Shown here piece after piece: positions 11,423-21,145 of a stretch of DNA of 64,000 nucleotides. The position numbers and the translations under genes are program-made. Every line of letters starts with the position of its first letter. The first letter of the stretch is position 1. The notes below the pieces were generated by a model. It saw nothing but the letters and a program-made list of their open reading frames with translations. It was not told the DNA's origin and did not search any database. Source of the stretch: Piper betle (lineage: Eukaryota > Streptophyta > Magnoliopsida > Piperales > Piperaceae); the NCBI GenBank assembly GCA_033002965.1, contig JAURVB010013895.1:1-64000 (forward strand), in the 5' to 3' direction.

Positions 11423-13900
11423 GTACGACATTTCAAAATAACTTATAACACACAGAAGGAAAAATGATCGATAAATGAACTTCTAACAATGTGTGTTCAA
11501 GGGGAAGGGAGATTAAATCATGTTATGGGTGAAAGTGCACAAATAGTGACCATGGACAAGAGCAAGAAAGAAAGTTGGGCGTATAAAGAAATGCAAAACA
11601 CCTATCCATTTTCATGACAAGAGGGAATCCAGCTGTTTCTTATTAAAAAGAAAGGACATATAAGGAAAGATTGTCCTAAACGCAAGGCATGATTTGAGAA
11701 GAAATGTAATCTCGTTACATTTGTTGTTATGAATCTAATATGGTTGATGTTTGTCATAACACTTAGTGGATTGATTCTGTTCTACAATCTATGTTTCAAA
11801 TACCATGTAGGGTTTCTTAAATCGAAGGAAGCCGACAAAGCTCACATGTAAGGCATCTATTATGGCAACCAAATGCTCACATGTAAAAACTATTGGGATA
11901 TGTAGACTTGTTTTAAGTTCTGACTTTGTATATAATCTAGAAAAGACCTTTTATATTCCTAGCTTTTCCAGAAATTTAATTTCTATTTCAAGACTTGTAC
12001 CTTCGAGTTTTTCATTTAACTTTTCTCAATACACTTTTAGTATGTTGCATAACTCAGTTGTAGTGGGAAATGTTTCTATGAATCAAGGTTTATTTCAACT
12101 CTACTTGCAAGATGATATCCCTTATAACTTAATGGCTATATATGGTACTGCTAGTATAAAGCATTGTGTTACAAATAAAAATCCTTTATACTATGGCACC
12201 GAAAATTGGGGCATATCTCAATCGAAAAAATAAAAAGACTTGTATATGATAGAGTTCTTAAAACTCTTGATTTTTAAGATTTTGATACTTAGTGTAGACT
12301 GCATTAAGGGAAAGCAAACCAATATGTTTAAGAAATGGAAATATTAGAAATCATACATACAAATATATGTTGTCTTGATATGGATTCATATGGTCAGAAA
12401 TATATCATCTCATTTATCGATGACTATTTATGATATATGTATCTCTAAATACTTGATAATAAGCACGAAGCATTGGATGCTTTTGAAATTTGTAAAGCGA
12501 AAGTAGGGAAACAATGTGGAAAGTAAATTAAAATTGTGATATCTAATCAAGGTGGAGAATTTTATACTAGGTATACTAATGGTAGACAAACACCTAGTCC
12601 ATTTGCAAAATTTCTTCAAAAGTGTGGTATTATTACACAATATACTATGCCTAGCTCACCAAATGAAAATGGTGCACCAAAATGAAGTAAGGGTTTATAA
12701 CCCTCAAGAGATGAAGTTCAACCTAAAGACTATTAGTGGGTATTTTATTGGTTATGCTAAGAAGTCCAAAGGTTGTAAGTTTTATTGTCCATCAAATATC
12801 ATTAGATTTGTAGAATCAAGAAATACAAAATTTCTTGAGAATGGTGTTATTAGTGAGAGTGATCAACGTCAAAACTTAGTATTTGATGATGATCATACTG
12901 AAAGTACTCTTATATTGGGAAATAGACTACTTATTACTAGTCACATGCATCCCTAATTAGGTGAATGCTGAACAATTAGCTAATAAAAAGTCACATCAGG
13001 TTGAAGATGCACTAGTAGAACAAGTTTCTCATGAGAAAAATCAACAACTTGAAGAAGGTCTTGAGCAACTACTTGATTAACCACCTTTATAAGAGAACGT
13101 TGATGAACCATTAAGGAGATCAACTAGATGGAGAAAACTAGAAATATCTAGTGATTTTGTTGTTCACCCACAAGAAACAGACTATAATATTGGAGAAGAA
13201 AATGGCCCTAACACGTTTTCACGAGAGATGGATTCTATAGTTGCAAACTGAGTTTGGGATCTTGTCAAATTGCCTAATAGGATGAAAATTATTGGTTGTA
13301 AATGAGTCTTTAAAACAAAAAAAGAAAAATATTAGGCAACATTAAACAATATAAGGCAAGACTCATGGCTAAAAGATTTGCACAAAATGAATGAATTAAT
13401 TATTGAGAGACTTTTTTCTCATTTTAAAGAAAGACTCATTTCGTATCATCATGACACTAGTTGCAAACTGAGTTTGGGATCTTGTCAAATTGCCTAATAG
13501 GATGAAAATTATTGGTTGCAAATGAGTCTTTAAAACAAAAAGAAAAATATTAGGCAACATTAAACAATATAAGGCAAGCCTCATGGCTAAAAGATTTGCA
13601 CAAAATGAATGAATTAATTATTGAGAGACTTTTTCTCATTTTAAAGAAAGACTCATTTCGTATCATCATGACACTAATAGCATATTTTAATTTTGAATTA
13701 CATCAAATAGATGTAAAAATAGTTTTCCTCAATAGAGATCTAGAGTAAGAGGTTTATATGAAACAACCTACTTTAATTGATGGTGAGCATCTTGGTTATA
13801 AGCTTAAGAAATCGATATATAGGCTCAAAGAGCCTTCCCACCAGTGCTATCTTAAACTTAATAATGTAATCTCTTCATTTGGTTACTTAAGAACATTAAG
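11423..13900 (+). pseudogene. Decayed copia gag-pol, continued
   Basis: Plus-strand remnants follow the copia order. There is a zinc-knuckle relic (KKKGHIRKDCPKRKA, about 11650-11690) and a protease/pre-integrase region (for example FYIPSFSRNLISISRL near 11955). The integrase piece contains SPFAKFLQKCGIITQYTMPS, then SPNENGA, near 12600-12670. It then jumps to SGYFIGYAKKSKGCKFY near 12735, so roughly 100 residues of integrase are missing. Reverse-transcriptase relics follow (VWDLVKLPNRMKIIGCK near 13255). Many stops and frameshifts make it non-functional. Part of the reverse transcriptase is tandemly duplicated (13240-13675). Confidence 0.8.
13240..13675 (+). repeat. 220-bp tandem duplication inside the decayed reverse transcriptase
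   Basis: GTTGCAAACTGAGTTTGGG occurs at 13240 and again at 13460, and the sequence stays nearly identical through ATCATCATGACACTA in both units. The two units differ by only a few bases. The duplication is therefore much younger than the decay of the surrounding element. Confidence 0.9.
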
Positions 13901-14087
13901 GATCAATATATATATTTCTCGTCCGTAGGAGAACATTAAGGATCAATGTATAATATATGGAAGGTAATACTTGACAAAAGATGACTTACCACTATGATTT
14001 ATGTATAATACTCCTCTTTTGAAGTATTGTTATTTTGAATAATATTATGCATGATGATATATGTTTGAACCAAGTGGGATAATATTA

Positions 14088-14323
14088 TGCATGATGATAT
14101 ATTAATTAATGATATAATTAAGGATAACCTCTATAGGATGGTTATTCCTGTAACTTCTTGACGTAAGAAGTTATATATAATAATTTTCTTTTGGGTACCT
14201 AAGTATTTTTATGTCTATGTCTATCATCACTTTGGAAGTACAATAGATTAGAAGATGTTAAAAGACCAATTAAGAAAATTTATTATGATAGAAAGTATAA
14301 TTTATTTCTTGTAAATATATTTT
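14088..14323 (+). repeat. Right (3') LTR of the old copia element
   Basis: This matches 6406-6668. A polypurine tract (AAGTGGGAT, about 14072-14080) stands just before it, as expected at the 3' end of a plus-strand copia element. The boundaries are approximate, and short ATTATGCATGATGATAT repeats at 14043 and 14083 blur the left edge. Confidence 0.65.
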
Positions 14324-14391
14324 GCTTGATTCACAAGAATTCGGTAAGAACGCCTCGTATCAACAGATTATAAACTGAAGGGAAAACTCAC

Positions 14392-14461
14392 CGCATGTAA
14401 GACATAAATTCCCAATGCGCTTCTGCACGTAGCCATGCAAGATACAAATTATACCACCACT
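14392..14461 (-). other. Possible exon part interrupted by the young copia element
   Basis: Read on the minus strand, 20596-20570 followed by 14456-14392 (leaving out the element and one 5-bp flank) gives an uninterrupted frame. It contains IICDYDVRGIICILHGYVQK and ends in LCLTCG, directly followed by the good splice donor GGTGAGT. An in-frame stop lies just upstream in the minus sense and no clear acceptor was found, so this may be a decayed exon or chance. I do not recognise the protein. Confidence 0.2.
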
Positions 14462-14908
14462 TGATAGACTTTATTTAGAATTTAGATTTCATATCAAATT
14501 ATCGAGAGAAATAAAATAAATAAATGAAATAGCGGAAGCGTACCTGAAGCCATAAAGAAATCAGAGTCTTGATCACTTAGGTTTTGGATCTTCCAAATTC
14601 AAGACTAGTTTTCTAAACCAAAGTTCTGGACAATGGGATACCAGAACGAAAACCAGATATGAATTCAGGGACCATAACCTCCATATTTATAGCCTTAGTT
14701 CCATAAATTCAATTCCACCCATAACGAAAGAGAATTTATGAAAAGGTATCTACACATTAAATTCCACACTTTTCTCATTAAATTCCACACCTTAATTTAT
14801 GGCTCATAACCTTTAACTTTAGTAGATCAATTTAATTTAGCCAACCTTATATAATAACATATGATACAATTCCTGATTCATGTATATATTTATGTCCAAT
14901 TTCCAACA
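14462..14908 (-). repeat. 3' LTR of the young copia element
   Basis: 447 bp, TGATAGACTT...TTTCCAACA on the plus strand. It appears identical to 20123-20569. The purine-rich tract lies just inside it (AAGTGGGAGAT on the minus strand, about 14919-14909). Confidence 0.97.
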
Positions 14909-15245
14909 ATCTCCCACTTGGACTTAATATATACACAAAATAATTGTATAACTTTATGAGCTCCAAACATATGTCATTATACCAAAATAACAATCTCGTC
15001 CATTAATCAATGTCAATATAGGATCAAGGCGATTTTCGTCACAATGAGCGTAACTAAACCTTCCATGGTCACATACACCAACATAATCAAATGACATAGA
15101 TCAAGTATGGATGTGTAGCATGAAAATTACATGTAATTTGATCTGAACATGCCTATTTTCAACTGGTCCAACCTTATGAGATCACCAAAATACCAAAACA
15201 GAGTGAACCTTAAACCAAAATACTGCAGTTTATTACAAACTCCCA

Positions 15246-17132
15246 CTAAAGTAACATATCATCAAATGATACAATACCCATCTGAGCAACATGCTCATGA
15301 AAGACCTTGGGTAGTAATCCTTTAGTAAGCGGATCCGCAACCATGGAGTTTGTTCCAATATGTTCTATTGATACTTTACCACTCTGAACTCTTTCTTTTA
15401 CAACAAGAAACTTGATCTCTATATGTTTTGATTTAGATGAGCTCCTGTTGTTATTTGAATATGACACTGCAGACTGATTGTCACAGAATATCTTAAGTGG
15501 TCTTTCAATATTATCAACAATACGCAGCCCTGTGACAAAATTCCGCAACCATATTCCCTGATTGGATGCCTCATAACAAGCTATGAATTCGGCTGCCATA
15601 GTGGAAGAAGCTATGAGTGTCTGCTTAGCACTTTTCCAAGAAATAGCTCCGCCAGCTAGTAGATAGACATAGCCAGAAGTGGATCGACGACTATCTTGAC
15701 ATCCAGCAAAATCGGAATCAGAATATCCTGTGATCTCAAGTTGATCTGATTTCCGATATGTGAGCATGTAATGTTTTGTTTTCTGAAGATACCTCATGAC
15801 CCTTTTGGCTGCTATCCAGTGATCCAACCCTGGATTACTTAGATATCTGCCCAACATTCCAACAATATACGCAATATCTGGACGCGTACATACTTGAGCA
15901 TACATAAGACTTCCCACTACTGAAGCATAGGGAATCTTTTGCATTTCCTTTTCTTCTATATCATTTTTGGGGCACTGATTGAGACTGAATTTGTCTCCCT
16001 TAGAAATAGGGGTATCTCCTGGTTTACAATTTTGCATGCCAAATCTTTTAAGCACTTTTTCTATATATGTCTTTTGTGATAATCCAAGTATACATCGATC
16101 GCGATTCCGATGTATTTGAATTCCTAATACAAAAGATGCATTACCAAGATCTTTCATTTCAAATTTCTTTGACAAAAGATTCTTGGTTTCGTGCAAAAAA
16201 TCTATATTATTACTGGCAAGTAATATATCATCAACATATAAAACCAGGAAAATATACTTACTCCCACTAAACTTATGGTATATGCAATCATCAATCACAT
16301 TCAACTCAAAACCAAATGAAAGAATCACTTGATGAAATTTGTGATACCATTGACGAGAAGCCTGCTTAAGTCCATAGATAGATTTCTTTAATTTGCAAAC
16401 CATCTTCTTTGAATCTCCTAATACAAAGTTTTCTGGTTGCACCATATAAATTGTTTCATCAATGTCACCATTTAGAAACGCAGTCTTTACATCCATCTGA
16501 TGTAACTCAAGATCAAAATGTGCCACCAATGCCATAATTATTCTAAACGAGTCTTTCGATGAAACTGGAGAGAAAGTCTCATTATAATCAATGCCTTCCT
16601 TTTGAGTAAAGCCCTTTGCAACAAGACGAGCCTTATATCTTTCTATATTACCCTTCGAATCCCTCTTGGTTTTAAATATCCATTTGCAACCAATGGGTTT
16701 CGCACCTTCAGGCAATGAGACAAGATCCCAAACGTCATTAGTTTTCATGGACTTCATCTCTTCATTCATGGCATCAATCCACTTTTGAAAATTAGAACTC
16801 TTCATGGCTTGATGAAAACTGATTGGATCATCATTAACCATTTCATTATTATCCTCATGTTCTTGGAGAAAGATAATATAATCATCTGAAATTGCTTTTC
16901 TCCTTTCTCTTGTGGATCTCCTCAATGGCATTTGCTCTTGAGGTTGTTGAGTTTGTTCTTCAGGTATAACTTGAGTAGGGAGATTCTCGACATTGTCTTG
17001 TAATTCTGGTATTGTTTCTTGAACAACATCAGAAATATGATCCTGATTCTGATTTTTATCAAGAACAATTATGGGAAGAGAATCAGATTCTTCTTCAAAA
17101 ACAAAGTCTCTAACCTCATTTCCCCTTTCCAA
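15246..17132 (-). CDS. Copia reverse transcriptase and RNase H (second half of the polyprotein)
   Basis: 628 codons on the minus strand. Reverse transcriptase occupies about residues 105-345: it starts near [18 protein letters not shown], has the [14 protein letters not shown] and [16 protein letters not shown] blocks, and carries the catalytic [10 protein letters not shown] motif near residue 298. RNase H follows, with SDSDFAG near residue 470, the [14 protein letters not shown] region and an AAEF acidic residue near 514. The frame ends shortly after a DPLTKGL motif. These enzymes copy the element's RNA into DNA inside virus-like particles. The nominal start is not a true start: this region is normally fused to the upstream gag-protease-integrase frame, which overlaps it by 64 bp in another phase. 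No other stop interrupts it. Confidence 0.95.
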   Translation of the reverse strand: MERGNEVRDFVFEEESDSLPIIVLDKNQNQDHISDVVQETIPELQDNVENLPTQVIPEEQTQQPQEQMPLRRSTRERRKAISDDYIIFLQEHEDNNEMVNDDPISFHQAMKSSNFQKWIDAMNEEMKSMKTNDVWDLVSLPEGAKPIGCKWIFKTKRDSKGNIERYKARLVAKGFTQKEGIDYNETFSPVSSKDSFRIIMALVAHFDLELHQMDVKTAFLNGDIDETIYMVQPENFVLGDSKKMVCKLKKSIYGLKQASRQWYHKFHQVILSFGFELNVIDDCIYHKFSGSKYIFLVLYVDDILLASNNIDFLHETKNLLSKKFEMKDLGNASFVLGIQIHRNRDRCILGLSQKTYIEKVLKRFGMQNCKPGDTPISKGDKFSLNQCPKNDIEEKEMQKIPYASVVGSLMYAQVCTRPDIAYIVGMLGRYLSNPGLDHWIAAKRVMRYLQKTKHYMLTYRKSDQLEITGYSDSDFAGCQDSRRSTSGYVYLLAGGAISWKSAKQTLIASSTMAAEFIACYEASNQGIWLRNFVTGLRIVDNIERPLKIFCDNQSAVSYSNNNRSSSKSKHIEIKFLVVKERVQSGKVSIEHIGTNSMVADPLTKGLLPKVFHEHVAQMGIVSFDDMLL

Positions 17133-19357
17133 ACCAACATCCTCAAAAACTGGGCATTTCTCGTCTCAAAAAATGACTTAATAGTGGGATCATAAAACTT
17201 ATACCCTATTGACCGATCAGAGTACCCAACAAAATAACTGCTAACTGTTCTTGAGTCCAGTTTCTTTTCATTTGGCCTATAAGGCCTTGCCTCAGCTGGA
17301 CAACCCCAAATGCGTAAATGCATTATACTGGGCCTTTTTCCGGTCCATAATTCATAAGGGGTCTTAACTGTTGCTTTTGTTGGTACTCTATTAAGAAGAT
17401 ATACTGCTGTCTTTAGTGCCTCACCCCAGAGTGAATCAGGCAAAGTAGTATGAGCAATCATACTTCTTACCATGTCCTTTAATGTTCGGTTTCGTCTCTC
17501 AGCAACACCATTCATACTAGGAGTACCTGGCATTGTGTATTGCGGGACGATTCCACACTCTTCTAGAAATTTGGCAAATGGTCCTGGACGCTGTACACCT
17601 GATCCATCATATCTGCCATAGTATTCACCACCACGATCAGATCTGATAGCCTTAATAGTTCTGTCAAGTTGGTTCTCAACTTCAGCTTTATATGCCTTAA
17701 ATACTTCCAATGCTTGAGACTTCTCATGAATGAGATAAAGGTAACCATAACGAGAATAATCGTCTATGAACGTAATAAAATATTGTTGACCATTCCAAGA
17801 AGCCGTAGGGAAGGGCCCACAAATGTCCGTATGTATTAGTTCTAAGACGTTTGAAGATCTATTGGCACCTAGTCTCCTTATATTTGTTTGTTTTCCCTTA
17901 ATGCACCCAATACAGATTTGAAAATCTGCAAAATTAAGAGAATCAAGAATTCCATCTGACATAAGTCGTACAATTCTTTGTTTAGAAATGTGTCCTAAAC
18001 GCTTATGCCATAGTAAAGCAGAATTCTCATTGGTTAATTTTCTCTTTGTACCACATAGTTCCACATGCAAGGTTTCATTAAAAGATGCAATAGTATCAAG
18101 TAAATATAGATTATCATAAAAAGACAAGGACCCTGTACCCACAATATTTGAATTTAGAAAAAGACTAAACTTATTATTTCTAAATGAACAAGAGTAACCA
18201 GATTTGTCCAATATAGAAATAGAAACCAAATTTCGTCTAAAAGACGGTACTACATGTGTCTCTTTCAAATCCAAATAAAATCCTGTCTCTAATAATAATC
18301 TAAAAATCCCTATTGCTTCAACTATAACTGATTTGCCATCACCCATATAGATGAATCTTTCAGCATCATTTGGCTTTCTGTAACTCAGGCAACCCTGCAT
18401 TGACACACTTATGTGAGTAGTAGCACCTGAATCTAGCCACCAAGTGTGTATTGGTACTGAAACTAGATTAACCTCAGAACAAACAAAATTAAGAAATGAA
18501 CCTTTCTTTACACGCCAGGCGTGATACTTAGTGCATTCCTTCTTCATATGTCCAGGTTTACCACAAAAGAAACAGCAAGAAACTTGATTTTCTTTCTTTT
18601 GCTGTTGCGTGTGAGACCCATTATCAGCATCCTTAGCCCTCTTTCTTTTCTTATTTTTATCCTTATAGGTACTAGCCAAGTGAGCACTCTCAACCTGTTC
18701 TTGCTTCAATCTTTCTTCTTCTTGCACACAATAAGAAATAAGCTCATTAAGAGTCCATTTATCCCTTTGACAGTTGTAACTGACCTTGAATTGACCGAAT
18801 TGTGCAGGTAGAGAAATTAAAACTAAATGCACGAGCAAATCTTCAGATAGCTCTAACTTTAGTGCTTTTAGTTTTGAAGCAATATTTGACATCTCTAAGA
18901 TGTACTCCCTTATGCTTGTTTTGCCTTTATACTTCATTGAAATCAAGTTCGTCAACAGCGTACTTGTTTCAGCTTTATCATTTTTGACAAAACGTTTTTC
19001 AATTTCTTTAAGAAACTCACTGGCTGTAATAACCTTTTCCGAAACATCGCCCCTGAAGGTCTCTGGAATTCCCCGTTTCATGATCATAAGACTCATGCGA
19101 TTTGAACGTTCCCATTTCTCAATGTCCCGTTTGTCCTCATTGGAACTTTTATCAGTAAGAGAAGCAGGTTGTTCAGTCCTTAATGCAAGGTCAAGATCCA
19201 TGCAGCCGAGAATAATCATTATGCTTTCTTTCCAATCCTTAAAGTTATCTTTAAGCATTGGTACTGAGTTTATGTTGGCAGAAAATATAGAAGCAGACTG
19301 ATTAACTGAAGAGAAAACAACATGCCCACAAATAAGATTAATAATTTTTAATCCCAT
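17069..19357 (-). CDS. Copia Gag, protease and integrase (first half of the polyprotein)
   Basis: 762 codons on the minus strand. Gag covers about residues 30-260 ([20 protein letters not shown] and [20 protein letters not shown] blocks). A CCHC zinc knuckle follows at about 261-276 ([14 protein letters not shown]). The protease has its DSG active site near 307 ([10 protein letters not shown]). The integrase zinc-binding region has HKRLGH near 450 and CIGC near 483. The integrase core has catalytic Asp in HTDICGPF (about 510), Asp in FIDDYSR (about 532) and Glu in VAERRNRT (about 619). After FFETRNAQF the frame shifts within a run of five T (plus-strand A run, 17145-17149) and ends out of phase. 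The rest of the polyprotein continues in the next frame, so this copy cannot make the full product unless the run is misread or mis-sequenced. Confidence 0.95.
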   Translation of the reverse strand: MGLKIINLICGHVVFSSVNQSASIFSANINSVPMLKDNFKDWKESIMIILGCMDLDLALRTEQPASLTDKSSNEDKRDIEKWERSNRMSLMIMKRGIPETFRGDVSEKVITASEFLKEIEKRFVKNDKAETSTLLTNLISMKYKGKTSIREYILEMSNIASKLKALKLELSEDLLVHLVLISLPAQFGQFKVSYNCQRDKWTLNELISYCVQEEERLKQEQVESAHLASTYKDKNKKRKRAKDADNGSHTQQQKKENQVSCCFFCGKPGHMKKECTKYHAWRVKKGSFLNFVCSEVNLVSVPIHTWWLDSGATTHISVSMQGCLSYRKPNDAERFIYMGDGKSVIVEAIGIFRLLLETGFYLDLKETHVVPSFRRNLVSISILDKSGYSCSFRNNKFSLFLNSNIVGTGSLSFYDNLYLLDTIASFNETLHVELCGTKRKLTNENSALLWHKRLGHISKQRIVRLMSDGILDSLNFADFQICIGCIKGKQTNIRRLGANRSSNVLELIHTDICGPFPTASWNGQQYFITFIDDYSRYGYLYLIHEKSQALEVFKAYKAEVENQLDRTIKAIRSDRGGEYYGRYDGSGVQRPGPFAKFLEECGIVPQYTMPGTPSMNGVAERRNRTLKDMVRSMIAHTTLPDSLWGEALKTAVYLLNRVPTKATVKTPYELWTGKRPSIMHLRIWGCPAEARPYRPNEKKLDSRTVSSYFVGYSDRSIGYKFYDPTIKSFFETRNAQFLRMLVWKGEMRLETLFLKKNLILFP

Positions 19358-19464
19358 TAATAGATACCTAGCACAACATCAATATTTAGTCTTTGGACAG
19401 AAATATCAATTTGTAAATGGTACTCTTAGTGCAATAATCAAATATAGATAATAAATCCTGTCAA

Positions 19465-19812
19465 ATAATAAACCTTCCTTTTGGCCGATTTATCATTCAC
19501 ATGGAAACCTAAAAATTATCTCATATTTATTATTTTAATGTCATAATCAAATATGGATAATAAATCCTGTCAGATAAAAAACCTTCCTTTTGGCCGATTT
19601 ATTATCCACATGGAAACCTGATAATTATCCCATATTTATTACAATAATGAGTCTTTAGTGTAGTAAAATATGAACAATAAATCCTGTCAAATAATAAACC
19701 TTCCTTTTGGCCGATTTATCATCCACATGGACACTTGATAATTGTCCCATACCTATTACCACATATGAATATAGAATTCTGTCAAACATTAACCTTCCTT
19801 TTGGCCGATTAA
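19465..19812 (-). repeat. Four ~110-bp direct repeats in the young copia leader
   Basis: The plus-strand core CCTTCCTTTTGGCCGATT occurs at about 19473, 19582, 19699 and 19792. Each copy is preceded by AATCCTGTCA-type bases and, in most copies, followed by CCACATGGA. Spacing is about 109, 117 and 93 bp. The block lies in the untranslated leader between the primer-binding site and Gag, where packaging or translation signals would be expected. Its role is unknown. Confidence 0.9.
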
Positions 19813-20107
19813 TATCCACATGAATTAAATACTCATAATTATCTTAATATTTAAAAAATAAATTAATTTCCACAAAAGAGGCTACTTTGGCAGCATATTG
19901 TAGTCCTTAATAAATTTTAAAATATTAATTATGTTTTAACCAAAAGGTTATAAAAAAATATCTTTATGTGGGAGTTTCCAAAATTATAACCTTTTGTAAC
20001 TTTATTTTCCTCATGTTATGTTACCAAAAGAGGACCTTAATTTTGGGATTAAATCCCACAAAAATTTATAAAATAAAACCTAAGGCTCAATAATTTGATA
20101 TGAAGTT

Positions 20108-20120
20108 GGCTCTGATGCCG
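20108..20120 (-). promoter_or_regulatory. Primer-binding site of the young copia element
   Basis: On the minus strand this reads CGGCATCAGAGCC, two bases inside the 5' LTR. It matches the usual TGGTATCAGAGC initiator Met-tRNA site except at its first and fourth positions. Confidence 0.8.
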
Positions 20121-20122
20121 CT

Positions 20123-20569
20123 TGATAGACTTTATTTAGAATTTAGATTTCATATCAAATTATCGAGAGAAATAAAATAAATAAATGAAATAGCGGAAGC
20201 GTACCTGAAGCCATAAAGAAATCAGAGTCTTGATCACTTAGGTTTTGGATCTTCCAAATTCAAGACTAGTTTTCTAAACCAAAGTTCTGGACAATGGGAT
20301 ACCAGAACGAAAACCAGATATGAATTCAGGGACCATAACCTCCATATTTATAGCCTTAGTTCCATAAATTCAATTCCACCCATAACGAAAGAGAATTTAT
20401 GAAAAGGTATCTACACATTAAATTCCACACTTTTCTCATTAAATTCCACACCTTAATTTATGGCTCATAACCTTTAACTTTAGTAGATCAATTTAATTTA
20501 GCCAACCTTATATAATAACATATGATACAATTCCTGATTCATGTATATATTTATGTCCAATTTCCAACA
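20123..20569 (-). repeat. 5' LTR of the young copia element
   Basis: 447 bp, appearing identical to 14462-14908. On the minus strand it starts TGTTGGAAATTGG and ends GTCTATCA. Confidence 0.97.
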
Positions 20570-21145
20570 CGCACATCATAGTCGCAGATTATCAAGAGTT
20601 AAAATGCCTAAACAAACCTTAAAACACAATGAATTCAAGTTGTGAAAAACCAATTACCCAATATTCTTTATCCAAGCGACTAGCTGCAAAGAGCCATGAA
20701 CACTAATCACCAAGCTGCAACCTATCAAAAGACAGATCTGGCAGGCCTATAGATGTTGCATAGTGAAATGTGAAGACTGCTTAAGGACCATGCGAACTAG
20801 TGATTGCATAAGGACCATGCGAACTGCATGAATTAGAGAACCACGACTTTATGGTAAAATGATGAAATAAGGAACTTGGTAGAGACCAGAAACATGCACT
20901 GATGCACAAATATGATTATTACATTAATAGAAAACGTCATATGGTTCATCTCATGACATCGACAACGAGTAGCAATATACAAATAGTTGGCTTCTAGCCC
21001 GTTTATTATCTTATACCTATTTTAATTTTAGAGTGGAGGAATGTACGTATATATATTGTGTAATGATGATTTATTCACGGTTTAATGATAGTTTCCGTTT
21101 TATTCACAATTCAATATTATTATTTCACTTAATAATTTAACCATA
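20570..21145. other. Short unique spacer, no gene recognised
   Basis: Separates the young copia element from the 17-kb LTR nest. It has a small duplication: AAGGACCATGCGAACT occurs at about 20784 and 20811. The first ~27 bp may be part of the interrupted exon described at 14392-14461. Confidence 0.4.

Larger units (their letters stand above)
14462..20569 (-). mobile_element. Young Ty1/copia retrotransposon, nearly complete
   Basis: A 6108-bp element on the minus strand. Both LTRs are 447 bp, start TG and end CA, and appear identical base for base, so the insertion is recent. In element order it has the 5' LTR, a primer-binding site, a ~760-bp leader with four ~110-bp repeats, a gag-protease-integrase frame, a reverse transcriptase-RNase H frame, a purine-rich tract (AAGTGGGAGAT) and the 3' LTR. 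Two things are odd. The two coding frames are separated by a single-base frameshift. The 5-bp flanks (CCACT left, CGCAC right) do not match well, although identical LTRs would predict a perfect target duplication. Confidence 0.95.

Noticed and set aside
18521..19301. Plus-strand frames across the young copia gag
   Set aside because: They are antisense shadows of the well-supported minus-strand gag-integrase frame.
6670..20120. TGGTATCAGAGC-like strings as parts of tRNA genes
   Set aside because: They are primer-binding sites next to LTRs; no cloverleaf surrounds them, and I found no tRNA gene in the window.
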